Source: Coprobacillus cateniformis
GTDB lineage: Bacteria; Bacillota_I; Bacilli_A; Erysipelotrichales; Coprobacillaceae
Direction of reading: 5' to 3'
Assembly (NCBI RefSeq): GCF_009767585.1
Contig: NZ_WSNW01000001.1
Coordinates: 124,001-188,000 of the forward strand
Length of the DNA: 64,000 nt
Shown piece after piece: positions 1-8,704 of this stretch. Under the pieces are notes generated by a model. The model was given only the letters and a program-made list of their open reading frames with translations. It was not told the origin of the DNA and searched no databases. A program made the position numbers and the translations under genes. Position 1 is the first letter of the stretch. The number at the start of each line of letters is the position of its first letter.

Positions 1-287
1 TGTTTTTGTAAGTCAATATCATCATATTTAGCAAACCCAGGAAAATAAAGAGTGGCGACTGCAAATCCTTTTTCATTGACACCATCTGCAAAAGTAACTG
101 GAGAAATATCCTGTCCAATTCCCATAAAAGCATACTGCGTTACGATTGTATGAGTATTTAATATATTTGACCATTCATACCCTCGTGAGACAACATACAT
201 TTGAGGATCAAGTTCATGTGAAAAATCCATTGTTCGACCAAAGAAAATATCTCCATATTCTGTTTTGACATTCATTCCTGTACACAT
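1..287 (-). CDS. Choloylglycine hydrolase family protein (N-terminal part, cut by window edge)
   Basis: The first 95 codons are present; the rest lies beyond position 1. The protein begins MCTGMNVKTEYGDIFFGRTM, which is the Ntn-hydrolase start of bile salt hydrolases and penicillin V acylases: Met is removed to expose Cys2 as nucleophile, and the Gly-Arg-Thr-Met-Asp segment follows as in this family. Members cleave linear amide bonds, such as glycine or taurine conjugates of bile acids, penicillin V or N-acyl homoserine lactones. The start at 287 is supported by GGAG eight bases upstream. Bile salt versus penicillin preference cannot be decided from this fragment. No partner gene is visible on the right; about 690 bases without a gene follow. 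Confidence 0.85.
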   Translation of the reverse strand, partial: MCTGMNVKTEYGDIFFGRTMDFSHELDPQMYVVSRGYEWSNILNTHTIVTQYAFMGIGQDISPVTFADGVNEKGFAVATLYFPGFAKYDDIDLQK

Positions 288-891
288 AAAATCACTCCAT
301 TTATATACATGCTTTTAATTATATATATTTTATATCTTTATATTTATACCAGTTTATAAAGCAATTAGATATTAGTAAAATTATTTTTGGGTCAAATTTA
401 AAGATAAAAAAAGAATGAAATATTTTTGAATGTGATAAAACGAGGGTGTGAAACATTTATTCTGAAAAGTTCGTTTTTTATTCTTGAAGAAGATATGGAT
501 TCATCTTGATTTTTAACTTTTTATAGAGTGTTTGAGTGTAACTTTATGTGCTAGTATCTCATGTATTTGATTTAACCCAAATACTTTTTTATTAAGCAAT
601 AGCATTATGCCATTCATACGATGAATGAAAACTTAACATTTTTTTGGATATTTTCTTATCTGCCTTGATATCTTTGTAATATCTAAGTGCATATATTGAT
701 TAAAACCAATACACCAAGGAATGCATTTTCTGAAATATTCATGATTCATTTCATATTTTCCATTTTGATCACTACATTAAAACTGAAGGAATAATCTCTA
801 AGATCGATTTTAAACTTAAGAAAGAAATATTTGTCGTAAACAAGAAAATAGGAGACCAGGATATAATAGATATAAGATAGTAGTATATTAT
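288..891. other. AT-rich intergenic stretch with a possible coding remnant
   Basis: No convincing gene is seen. On the minus strand around 592-700 there is a short open stretch (about 34 codons, ending at a TAA at 592-594) with charged, protein-like composition. It has no start or ribosome site and is interrupted upstream, so it may be decayed coding sequence. Its family was not recognised. Confidence 0.3.
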
Positions 892-925
892 AAAAAACAA
901 GCCTGTATTAAGCAAACTTGTTTTT
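892..925 (-). terminator. Intrinsic terminator after the cysteine peptidase gene
   Basis: Inverted repeat AAAAACAAG (893-901) and CTTGTTTTT (917-925). Read on the minus strand the stem is followed by a T run. It lies about 50 bases after the stop at 973 and would end the two-gene minus-strand unit. Confidence 0.6.
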
Positions 926-972
926 ATAAAGAAAGTTGCAATAAATTAAAATCAAGAGTTTTTTAATATTTT

Positions 973-1992
973 TTAAACTATATAAAGAGCACCATTAGCC
1001 CATTCCCAAGTTATCCATCCTCTGTGATTGTTTCCGCCCCAATTATCATGCACTTTGAGCCATGTATTATTACCTGCTGGTGCATACTGATATGCACACA
1101 CAATGTGCTTGCCATAACTATTTGGTATAGTATAGTTAGGTGAATCATAAAGTCCAATCACAACAGGCTTATTTTTGCCTAACTGTGTTTTAACTGTACT
1201 CAAACTATACGTAATAGTTGATGCATGTGTCTGTTTTGGATAATCCTCTAACATAATTGAGTTAATTGAATTCTGGACTTTTGGGAGCAAGCAAACCGTT
1301 GTAATTTTTTTCATCAATCTTGTCAATACAGAACCGTAGGCATACGAACCACTTGGTCTATAATAACCGCCACCAAAATCCCTATTCATAATCGAAAGAG
1401 CTACCGCTGCAGCATATGCCCCACATTGACTACCAGTATTTGTCCAATTAGAACCATTAAAATCATTTAATTTAGAATCCGCCAATCCTACAGGAGACCC
1501 AACACCTGATGGTTTTGAAGGATAAGGACGCCCACGCAATAAAGAATTATCTTCAGATAATACAATATTATCACTTGGAGAATTTAATATCCTTTTATTT
1601 GCATCTTTTAGCGCTGTTAAATCTTCATTATCAATAGAACGATATTGTATACTATTTACAGATGTTTTTGAAAATGATTGCGCTCCTATGTAATATTCAT
1701 ATTCGTCATTTGGGAACCCATCATATTTTATTTCAACAATATTGTTATTTGTTTTGGCGATAATTGCATAACCAGACGTATCAACCTTATACAAATAATA
1801 ATTATATTCGCCTTCAATGTCTTTGAGTTCTCTTGCAAATTTAACATTAGTTAATTCATTATCCAAATAGTATGTTAATGACTCAATTAATTTAATGTTA
1901 TTTGTGTGATCCATTGCTTTAACTGTAGTTATACTTAATGATATTGCGAAAACACAAACAAAGGCAATTAAACATTTTATTTTATTTTTCAT
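973..1992 (-). CDS. Secreted papain-fold/C39-like cysteine peptidase
   Basis: A 339-residue protein with a signal peptide (residues 1-26, hydrophobic core followed by VKA-M). A pro-like region follows, with a GYAIIA segment near residue 75 like the 'GYVIV' strand of streptopain-type propeptides. The catalytic domain (about 160-339) shows a candidate nucleophile Cys190 in SQCGAYAAAVAL, His296 in YGKHIVCAY and Asn317 in HDNWGG, the order of papain-like and C39-like enzymes. It is likely exported. It follows a membrane-anchored gene with a four-base ATGA overlap, so the two are translationally coupled. The substrate is unknown; it could process peptides or act on host or competitor proteins. Confidence 0.75.
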   Translation of the reverse strand: MKNKIKCLIAFVCVFAISLSITTVKAMDHTNNIKLIESLTYYLDNELTNVKFARELKDIEGEYNYYLYKVDTSGYAIIAKTNNNIVEIKYDGFPNDEYEYYIGAQSFSKTSVNSIQYRSIDNEDLTALKDANKRILNSPSDNIVLSEDNSLLRGRPYPSKPSGVGSPVGLADSKLNDFNGSNWTNTGSQCGAYAAAVALSIMNRDFGGGYYRPSGSYAYGSVLTRLMKKITTVCLLPKVQNSINSIMLEDYPKQTHASTITYSLSTVKTQLGKNKPVVIGLYDSPNYTIPNSYGKHIVCAYQYAPAGNNTWLKVHDNWGGNNHRGWITWEWANGALYIV

Positions 1993-2582
1993 TCCTGATT
2001 ATTCCTTTCATTTAATTTTATACTATCTTTCATCATTTCATAAATAATAGGTTTCAGTTCATCTAAAGAAAAATCATCTTCTGACTGCTCGTTAATATTT
2101 GTATTACTTATAAAAATTTCAACTATTTCTTGATTGTTATGATTATGAACAGCAAAAATATGTCCTTCATCAAAATAAAAATAAATACTAAAATCATCAT
2201 CTATTAATTCATACTTAGATTTTATTTTTTCAAATTCATCTTCAGTAAAATTTGACACAGAATAAGTCACTTCAATATTTTTGTGCAGTATTTCTTGCTC
2301 AAATAATGCCCCTTTAAAAACAATGCTATAGTAATTATCTGCACTTCCCTGATACCAAATATCAATATTATTTATATCTGTTAATGTTTGTTTTTTTATT
2401 TTTTGATTAAAATAAGACTGTGGAGAATAAAAATCATAGAATTTTTTTGTGCTTTTGAATTGAAATATTTTGACAGACGAATATGAATCCTCCATATGTC
2501 TAGGGAATCCTACACTAAGAACCCAAAAAATGAACAAAACTAAAATAATTATTAAAGAAACAAATAAACCTTTTTTTTTCAT
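1989..2582 (-). CDS. Membrane-anchored protein of unknown function, coupled to the cysteine peptidase
   Basis: Family not recognised. From the chosen ATG at 2582 the protein has about 197 residues: a Lys-rich start, one hydrophobic segment (about residues 5-24), then an acidic extracellular part with many Asp, Glu, Phe and Tyr and no obvious catalytic motif. An upstream in-frame ATG at 2594 is less likely because the GGAGG site sits only five bases before 2582. The stop overlaps the start of the secreted cysteine peptidase by four bases. A membrane-anchored partner, inhibitor or substrate-presenting protein would fit that coupling, but this is inference. Confidence 0.6.
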   Translation of the reverse strand: MKKKGLFVSLIIILVLFIFWVLSVGFPRHMEDSYSSVKIFQFKSTKKFYDFYSPQSYFNQKIKKQTLTDINNIDIWYQGSADNYYSIVFKGALFEQEILHKNIEVTYSVSNFTEDEFEKIKSKYELIDDDFSIYFYFDEGHIFAVHNHNNQEIVEIFISNTNINEQSEDDFSLDELKPIIYEMMKDSIKLNERNNQE

Positions 2583-3313
2583 ATTTTCCTCCATCCCTCT
2601 CTACTAAAAAACATATAAATATTAACTATACAGACATTATTTTAAATTGAGTTATAATAATAATTAACAAAACTTTGAGAACAAGGACTATAAATCACCA
2701 TAATAAATGATTTTTAATAAATAAACTATAACTCTATTATTCACTAAATTTAAACTCTATTATTCATACCTCCTTTACTATATTTTATATGGAGCTACAT
2801 ATTATAAATGGTTTTAAATCTCTTTATCTAATATTAGATTAACATTTAAAAATCATAATATCAACATGTTTAATTCGACGTTTTACGACACTTTGCCAAT
2901 GCTATTATAAATATTGTGGATGATATATGGTTAATCAAAAAACAATAAGTATAAGTATGATATATATCTGTTTGTTTTCAAAAATCAAATTGTGAAACTA
3001 GAGTCTCTTTCAATAAACTATATAAGAGAGAAGATAATCAATTTGGCAAAAAAAGTATAAAAAATCTATTCTTCATGCAATAAAGAAGTGAAAAAATTAT
3101 TGCGATGTTTAATCATTCTCAAACATCACAACATTTATTTATATTGGAATACTCTCTTTGTTTTTACTCAGCTATTTTGGGTATCAAATATATCATAAAT
3201 GACATTTTAAAAGTCATATATAAATACTTTAAAATGAATGAGATTATCTAAAACAGTTGATTTTTAAGATAAAATCCGATTTAATGAAAGATGAAAGATA
3301 TTGAGGTAAAGGT
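2583..3313. other. Intergenic stretch between divergent genes; two small stem-loops near 3076-3127
   Basis: No gene is supported over about 730 bases. The stretch holds the divergent promoters of the peptidase pair and the exonuclease gene. Two adjacent inverted repeats occur, GCAATAA/TTATTGC (3077-3103) and GATGTTT/AAACATC (3104-3127), without a T run, so they are not a typical terminator. A direct repeat of CTCTATTATTCA lies near 2732 and 2755. Confidence 0.3.
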
Positions 3314-3877
3314 ATGCAAACAAGATATAAAAAATCAAGAAAACGTGGACAATATACAAAGAAAATCATTGATGATTATTGTGTTATTGACTTAGAAACA
3401 ACAGGATTATCATGGGCTGATGATAAGATTATTGAAATTGGAATTTTGAAAATAAGAAATCAACAGATTATAGATAAATATTCTCAACTCATTAATCCAG
3501 AACGTGAAGTTAGCCCTTTTATAACCAAACTCACAGGAATTACAAATGATATGTTATTAGGAATGCCAGCCCTTGATGAGATTAGAGACGATGTTTTCAA
3601 TTTTATTGGTGATGATATTTTATTAGGACACAATACATCTTTTGACTTAAACTTTGTTGCGAATCAATTTCATATAGATATTGAAAATGAATATATGGAT
3701 ACACTTCAGTTTTGTAGAAAGGTCTATCCTCATATGAAACATCATCGTTTAACCGATATGGTCCAATACTTAAACCTTTCCAATAACGAACATAGATCAA
3801 TTGCAGATTGTATTGCTACATATGAACTTTATGAAAAAATAAAAATAGAAATTGAAGATAAAAAAATATCCCTATAG
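3314..3877 (+). CDS. DEDDh 3'-5' exonuclease (DnaQ/PolC epsilon-like, stand-alone)
   Basis: A 187-residue exonuclease. All three Exo motifs are visible: Exo I with Asp26 and Glu28 (IDLETTGL), Exo II with Asp111 (GHNTSFDLNF) and Exo III with His160 and Asp165 (HRSIADC). The His marks the DEDDh class of DnaQ and PolC proofreading domains. There is no polymerase or UvrC-like domain, so it is a free-standing exonuclease, perhaps for repair or RNA/DNA trimming. A basic N-terminal tail (residues 1-18) precedes the domain. The start has GAGGTAAAGG just upstream. It is transcribed alone, with a strong terminator overlapping its stop codon. Confidence 0.85.
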   Translation: MQTRYKKSRKRGQYTKKIIDDYCVIDLETTGLSWADDKIIEIGILKIRNQQIIDKYSQLINPEREVSPFITKLTGITNDMLLGMPALDEIRDDVFNFIGDDILLGHNTSFDLNFVANQFHIDIENEYMDTLQFCRKVYPHMKHHRLTDMVQYLNLSNNEHRSIADCIATYELYEKIKIEIEDKKISL

Positions 3878-3900
3878 CATCTTAATATAGGGATATTTTT
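3862..3900 (+). terminator. Strong intrinsic terminator overlapping the exonuclease stop
   Basis: A perfect 15-base inverted repeat (3862-3876 and 3886-3900, AAAAATATCCCTATA and its complement) with a nine-base loop. The arms end in A and T runs, so it can work in both directions. It also closes the minus-strand transporter transcript that ends at 4127. Confidence 0.9.
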
Positions 3901-4126
3901 ATTATAAATAACTTTCAGAACATCATATATTAGTATTAAACCCAGATATAACAACGCTTTCATAACTGACAGAAATAAAATTCTATTTTTATGTGATATA
4001 TTTAATGTTTTTTTGATTATATCAATAATTGTTGCTGGTTAATTATAATCAATTCAAATATATAAAATATAATAACAGTACTTTTTCTATCTAGAATATC
4101 ATCTTTAGTTATGCAATATATAATTA

Positions 4127-5626
4127 TTATCTTTTCACAACAAGGTTACTCTTGTTAATACAAAATATCATGATTAATAAAGTTATCAGACCACTTAGAA
4201 ATGTTAGCCAAACATTCTGTGTCAAACCAGCAACAATATAGCCAATAATACATGCAACTGCAACAACCATCGCATAAGGAAGTTGTGTAGAAACATGACC
4301 AATATGATGACATTGTGCACCCGCTGATGCCATAATTGTTGTATCTGAAATTGGTGAAATATGATCACCACAAACAGCTCCTGCTAAAATAGATGATATA
4401 CAAATAACAAGCATTGGGTTTCCTTCTGTAAAAATAGCTGTCACAATTGGAATAAGGATACCAAACGTTCCCCAAGATGTTCCTGTTGCAAAGGCTAATC
4501 CAGCAGCAATGATAAATAAACATGCTGGTAAAATTGCAACACTGATTTGATATTGTTCTAATATTGTGGAAACAAATAAACCAGCCTGTAAATGTGTAGA
4601 TACAATATCTCCTAATGTCCAAGCCAAAGCTAAAATTGTCATTGCAGGAACCATCATTTTAAATCCAGTTGGCAAACATTCAGCAAATTGATTATAAGTG
4701 AGAATATGACGTGGTAAATATAATAAAAAGGTAAAAACCAATGTCAAAAATGATCCTAATACTAGCCCTAAAGAAGCATTACAATTTGTAAAAGCTTCAA
4801 TAAAAGAAACACCATTAAAGAAACCACCTGTATAAACCATACAAGTCATACAACTGATAATCAAAAAGAGAACTGGTAAAATTAAATCTAAAACCTTTCC
4901 TTTATCAGATGTTTCAATAATATGGACATCTTTATATTCCTCATTACCATGATGAACATCACCTTTTTGAGCAGATATTTCATGTTCTTTCATACTCCCA
5001 ATATTCAAATCAAAACGAATAACACATAGAACCATAATGATTGTTAAAAGTGCATATAAATTAAAAGGAATTGTTTGTAAGAAAAGATGAAAACCATCAC
5101 CGCTGGTATAACCACTCACAGCCGCAGCCCAGCTTGAAATAGGTGCAATAATGCAGATTGGTGCAGCTGTAGAATCAATGATATAAGCCAGTTTAGCACG
5201 TGAAATCTTAAATTCATCACAAACATGACGCATGACACTCCCAACCGTTAAACAATTAAAATAATCATCAACAAAGATTAAAACCCCTAATCCAAAAGTA
5301 GAAAACAATGCACCTTGCTTATTTTTAATTCTGCGTGTTGCCCATTCACCATATGCACGACTTCCACCTGCTCTGGTCATTAATGCAACAATTGTTCCTA
5401 AAAATACTAAAAAAATTAATATTCCAATATTCCAAGTATCAGATAAACTTGTCATCATTGTTTCAAAAACTGTTTCAATAGCTGCAATAGGTTGAAAACC
5501 AGTCAATAATAATCCTCCAACAAAAATTCCAATAAATAACGATATATAAACTTCTTTTGTCTTTAATGCAATCACAATTGCAATAATCGCTGGGATTAAA
5601 GCCCAGAATGTTCCAATAAAATTCAT
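4127..5626 (-). CDS. NhaC-family transporter under lysine riboswitch control (probable lysine transporter, LysW-type)
   Basis: A 499-residue integral membrane protein of the NhaC Na+/H+ antiporter family, with about a dozen hydrophobic segments and family-typical DDYFN and GDHISPISDTT stretches. The start at 5626 has GGAGG five bases before it; a longer frame reaching 5686 runs into the riboswitch terminator and is rejected. The upstream leader is a lysine riboswitch with an attenuator, so the gene is switched off when lysine is abundant. NhaC proteins under L-box control have been proposed as lysine transporters (LysW) by comparative genomics. On that basis the cargo is more likely lysine than only sodium, although an amine or ion exchange cannot be excluded. 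It is monocistronic. Confidence 0.85.
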   Translation of the reverse strand: MNFIGTFWALIPAIIAIVIALKTKEVYISLFIGIFVGGLLLTGFQPIAAIETVFETMMTSLSDTWNIGILIFLVFLGTIVALMTRAGGSRAYGEWATRRIKNKQGALFSTFGLGVLIFVDDYFNCLTVGSVMRHVCDEFKISRAKLAYIIDSTAAPICIIAPISSWAAAVSGYTSGDGFHLFLQTIPFNLYALLTIIMVLCVIRFDLNIGSMKEHEISAQKGDVHHGNEEYKDVHIIETSDKGKVLDLILPVLFLIISCMTCMVYTGGFFNGVSFIEAFTNCNASLGLVLGSFLTLVFTFLLYLPRHILTYNQFAECLPTGFKMMVPAMTILALAWTLGDIVSTHLQAGLFVSTILEQYQISVAILPACLFIIAAGLAFATGTSWGTFGILIPIVTAIFTEGNPMLVICISSILAGAVCGDHISPISDTTIMASAGAQCHHIGHVSTQLPYAMVVAVACIIGYIVAGLTQNVWLTFLSGLITLLIMIFCINKSNLVVKR

Positions 5627-5650
5627 GTTTTCCTCCTTTTTGTGATATAA

Positions 5651-5688
5651 ACGGCAAAAGAAAAACTTTGACTGGCAATCAATCAAAG
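5651..5688 (-). terminator. Riboswitch-controlled intrinsic terminator (expression platform)
   Basis: Minus-strand hairpin CTTTGATTG / CAGTCAAAG (5680-5688 and 5666-5674, loop ATTGC) followed by TTTTTCTTTT. It sits between the lysine aptamer and the transporter start, the expected place for ligand-dependent termination. Confidence 0.85.
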
Positions 5689-5710
5689 CATTATAAAATA
5701 CATTTGCATG

Positions 5711-5866
5711 AGATAGCCCTCCACATATTGTGACAGTTGATGATATATTCTATCATCCCCCAGCATTTTCACTATTGGTATCATGAAAACACTTCGGCAA
5801 ATCACCCTTTTCATAATCACTGTACCAAACATTGTGATTATGGACTCTTGATCATTGCACCTCTAC
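5711..5866 (-). promoter_or_regulatory. Lysine riboswitch (L box)
   Basis: The minus strand carries the conserved L-box elements in order: GTAGAGGTGC at the 5' side, AAGAGT, AAAGGGTGA then GCCGAAG, GCTGGGGG, CTGTCAC, and GTGGAGGGCTATC at the 3' side. The ends pair as P1 (GGTAG with CTATC). Lysine binding would favour the terminator at 5651-5688 and lower transporter expression. A plus-strand frame that runs across this element (5737-5958) is not a gene. Confidence 0.95.
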
Positions 5867-5885
5867 CATTTATTCAACTTGTTTT

Positions 5886-5914
5886 AGTGTACATACAATA
5901 TTTAATTATGTCAA
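5886..5914 (-). promoter_or_regulatory. Sigma-A-type promoter of the riboswitch transcript
   Basis: TTGACA (5909-5914) and TACACT (5886-5891) separated by 17 bases on the minus strand. Transcription would begin around 5879, just ahead of the aptamer. Confidence 0.8.
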
Positions 5915-5954
5915 CTCTTATGTTCATATTTTCACTTCTATTTATATTTCTCAC

Positions 5955-6419
5955 TTAAGCATTTTGCGATCGGATTATCTTTTTCTCATCATCAATAAAT
6001 ATGAAATCTTTAAAATTATCACATACCAAAATCAAATAAGGACTTATATATTGCCAACTTTCAAAATCATTGATAAAGTTTTGAATATCTCCATATGGAT
6101 ACAATTCAAAAAGTTCAGGTGAACCACTTAGAAAACAAATCCAAACATTGAAATGATCATTGATATCTTTAAAAGACTTAATAACATGCCAAATAGGAAA
6201 TTGAGAGATATCTAAACGTACACTTGTTAAAGTGGGTAAACTTTTTAGAAACATTTTTAATCTTATAATATTGTCTTTATCAGCAAATTGATAATGTTGA
6301 TGGAATTGAGGTATTTCTCTTAAAATACGTTCCTTTTGCTCATTGATTTTTGCATTATATATTCTTTGTTTTTGTTGTTCTAGGAGTTGTTTTAATCTCT
6401 GTTTTTGATCTTCTTGCAT
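5955..6419 (-). CDS. Hypothetical protein with N-terminal coiled coil
   Basis: Family not recognised. The 154 residues begin with a Gln/Lys/Arg-rich stretch (about 1-40) that looks helical or coiled. It is followed by a mixed region with Trp, Phe and acidic residues (FPIWHVIKSF, WQYISPYL). No signal peptide, membrane segment or catalytic motif is visible. Its ATG lies one base after the stop of the gene at 6421-6711, so the two are co-translated. Position next to two other small acidic proteins of unknown function and a decayed acetyltransferase suggests an accessory island, possibly immunity or regulatory proteins. Confidence 0.55.
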   Translation of the reverse strand: MQEDQKQRLKQLLEQQKQRIYNAKINEQKERILREIPQFHQHYQFADKDNIIRLKMFLKSLPTLTSVRLDISQFPIWHVIKSFKDINDHFNVWICFLSGSPELFELYPYGDIQNFINDFESWQYISPYLILVCDNFKDFIFIDDEKKIIRSQNA

Positions 6420-6420
6420 A

Positions 6421-6711
6421 TTATCTAAACCTTATATAAATAGAATGGTCTTCTTTATAGAGCGCAGGGCATTCAATTCCAATCATTTTGCCATCATCAC
6501 ATAAGAACCAATTTTCTGCATTTAATAACTCATCATCAAATTGAGAGTTATCAAAACCGTCTTCACATATTAAAGTTTCAAAAAACTCTTCATATTTACT
6601 CATAATTGGATATTCTACATAGTCTCCATAGATTTCAAATAATTCACTATGACAAATATAAACTTGTGCTAATTTATGAGATTTATACATTAATTCAACC
6701 ATATTAATCAC
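6421..6711 (-). CDS. Small acidic hypothetical protein
   Basis: Family not recognised. About 96 residues, acidic and rich in Tyr, Phe and Glu (for example SKYEEFFETL), without signal peptide or membrane segment. The best-spaced ribosome site (AAAGGA, four bases) precedes a GTG at 6711; an ATG at 6702 is an alternative and would shorten it by three residues. It is directly coupled to the coiled-coil protein at 5955-6419. The small acidic build resembles immunity proteins in a general way, which is not evidence of function. Confidence 0.55.
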   Translation of the reverse strand: MINMVELMYKSHKLAQVYICHSELFEIYGDYVEYPIMSKYEEFFETLICEDGFDNSQFDDELLNAENWFLCDDGKMIGIECPALYKEDHSIYIRFR

Positions 6712-6782
6712 GTAATCCTTTTTTATTCTTTTCTAAGATATAAGTTGTTATTATTTCCATATCTAAACAAAATCTTTTCTTA

Positions 6783-7178
6783 CTATTCATTATCTTTTCT
6801 TACTTTTTCTAGAAAAGAGAGACTTTCACTATATTTATGAACATGTTCACCAGTTTCTCCATCTATCCAAGAAAAACAAGATGGATAATAGTATACACAC
6901 ATTATATCGTGCAATTCTGTATTCATAATGAATTGATTTTCATCAATAAGTTCAATAACTGCTTTCCCATTCTCATCAGTAATGATATAGCCACATACTC
7001 CTTTATCTGAACGAACAGCCCAAATGACATTATTCATAGAAGGAACATACTCAATTAAGTATTCAAATAAATCTATCATTGTCATATCTTCGTTAATACT
7101 TAGATTTTTTTCATGAGACATACAATCATCCCCCATACATACACTATCACGATTAATAACAATCTTCTTGGTTTTCAT
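6783..7178 (-). CDS. Small acidic hypothetical protein (TRDSVCMGDD-like N-terminus)
   Basis: About 131 residues from the ATG at 7178. An upstream ATG at 7229 is unlikely because it lies inside the end of the acetyltransferase remnant and has a poorly spaced site. The protein starts with a beta-like segment NRDSVCMGDDC, followed by an acidic alpha/beta body with DLFEYLIEYVPSM and IWAVRSDKGVCGYI. Cys and His residues recur but no clear metal site is seen. The function is unknown. Similar short proteins occur as orphans or beside polymorphic-toxin immunity genes, as far as I recall; this is weak. It is on the same strand as the two genes at 5955-6711 with a gap of 71 bases. Confidence 0.5.
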   Translation of the reverse strand: MKTKKIVINRDSVCMGDDCMSHEKNLSINEDMTMIDLFEYLIEYVPSMNNVIWAVRSDKGVCGYIITDENGKAVIELIDENQFIMNTELHDIMCVYYYPSCFSWIDGETGEHVHKYSESLSFLEKVRKDNE

Positions 7179-7215
7179 AATGATTTCTCTTACACTCCTT
7201 CTATGACAATCGTCA

Positions 7216-7605
7216 CTATATTGTTTCATTTCTCAAATATTCTATAAAACCACATCTTTGGAAAAGTCGTTGTGATGCTTTATTCTCTTTTTCTGTTTCA
7301 GCAATCGCATGTCTAATACCTAGCTGTTGCACGTCGCCTTAACTGTTTCACTCATATACCCATGATGTACAAAAGACTCCCCTAAAGCATATCCAATAAT
7401 CTCAATCACTTATTTTATATTTGGTTTCTCTTTAAAATCAACCTTCTATTGGTTCAGCCTGATAAAAGCAGTTTAAACCTTTTTCTAATTATTCTACTTC
7501 TCTTAAAGCAGTGGATTCTTCAATAATCAATTCAACATCATCTCATATCTCTTGATACGTTTCTTCTCATTATTTTAACTGATTTTTAATGATTTGATAG
7601 TTCAT
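7216..7605 (-). pseudogene. Decayed GNAT N-acetyltransferase
   Basis: Reading leftwards from an ATG at 7605 (preceded by GGGG), the frame is broken by several in-frame stops and at least one frameshift, yet recognisable pieces remain. These are a mid-domain GYALGESFVHHGYMSE and a C-terminal HAIAETEKENKASQRLFQRC GFIEY segment in a second frame, typical of the acetyl-CoA-binding region of GNAT (RimJ-like) acetyltransferases. It ends at a TAG at 7216-7218. The pieces together would give about 130 residues, somewhat short of a full enzyme. It cannot make a functional protein as it stands. Confidence 0.75.
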
Positions 7606-8704
7606 AAATTCTACCCCTACTCTATATTTAAAGATATTATTATTTTATCATATTTAATGTAGAAACAAAAATGATTCCTTATTCATGTTTCATTATAAAA
7701 AATCTTAATAAAATGAAAATGACAGTTTGGAGTGAAGATATGACATGTTGGAGGATAAAAAATTTTTTAAAGATTTATGAAATGACTATAATCAGAAAAG
7801 GTATAAAAAAGATATTAAAAAATTGAAGAAGTAGTATAATCTAAATAGTAACACCCTTATTTATTATGATATTCATAAAAACAATAATATATACACTTGA
7901 AAACATTTGATAAAGAAAACATACAAGATTAGATAGAGTTAAAGAATTGATTATTGAAAAGTTTAATGTATTTTCAAAGCATAATTTATAATGTTTATCA
8001 TTTATGACAAGATACAACAATTGTCCTAAACCATGTTTTTAACAAAAATACATTTAGAGAAAACCAAAGAAAAGCGAAGTGTAATGCAAATAAATCGTAG
8101 TTTATCAAATATTGAATTGAAAATAAAATCATATGAATAATTATGGATAAGCAAAAGAGCTTTTTTATACAGCTTATTCATCTATGATATAGAATCTTGC
8201 ATCTTTTAGTTTCTCATGTATACACAATATGTTAGTTGAAATTTGATCAAGAGAAACCTCAAAAAGTTAGAAAGTTTTAAAGACATTTTATAATTGGTTA
8301 AAACATGGTTAAGGAATTTAACATGCCAATATATTATATTTCAGAATTGTTTCATATAGAAAAATAGAACTATTTAGATGATAGGTATAAAATTTTAAAG
8401 TTTATCTTATCACTCATATTTTCATTATCATAGTTTCCTATAAATATACCTCTAGATACTTTGGTATGTATAAAAAATAATTTTAATTCAATAAAGTTAT
8501 ATGTCAGTTAATATTGAATGAAACTTGTTGCAAATTTGTTTTTTTATTGGTAAATTGATAGTAGATAAAGTCATTTAAAATATTTATAATATGTAGCCAC
8601 ATTTAATATAATAAATTGTAAAGGAGCTAACTATATAAAAATCAAGAGTTTTTATGAAAAAGTTTGAAAATTTTAAAACTGTTGATTTTATGAGTTAACT
8701 TGTA
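7606..8704. other. Gene-free AT-rich stretch, probably decayed DNA
   Basis: About 1.1 kb with no open frame of note on either strand. Short lysine-rich open runs occur, for example about 30 codons near 8047-8140 on the plus strand, but without start, ribosome site or continuity. It lies between a dead acetyltransferase and two insertion sequences, which fits an eroding region. No replication, recombination or RNA gene was recognised. Confidence 0.4.

Noticed and set aside
4365..4622. Minus-strand open frame inside the NhaC-family gene
   Set aside because: It lies wholly within the transporter gene in another frame and encodes no recognisable protein.
5737..5958. Plus-strand open frame of 73 codons
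   Set aside because: It covers the lysine riboswitch on the opposite strand; its composition follows the RNA, and it has no ribosome site.
7606..8704. Search for an RNA gene, CRISPR array or replication origin in the gene-poor stretch
   Set aside because: No regularly spaced repeats, tRNA-like cloverleaf or DnaA-box cluster was seen.
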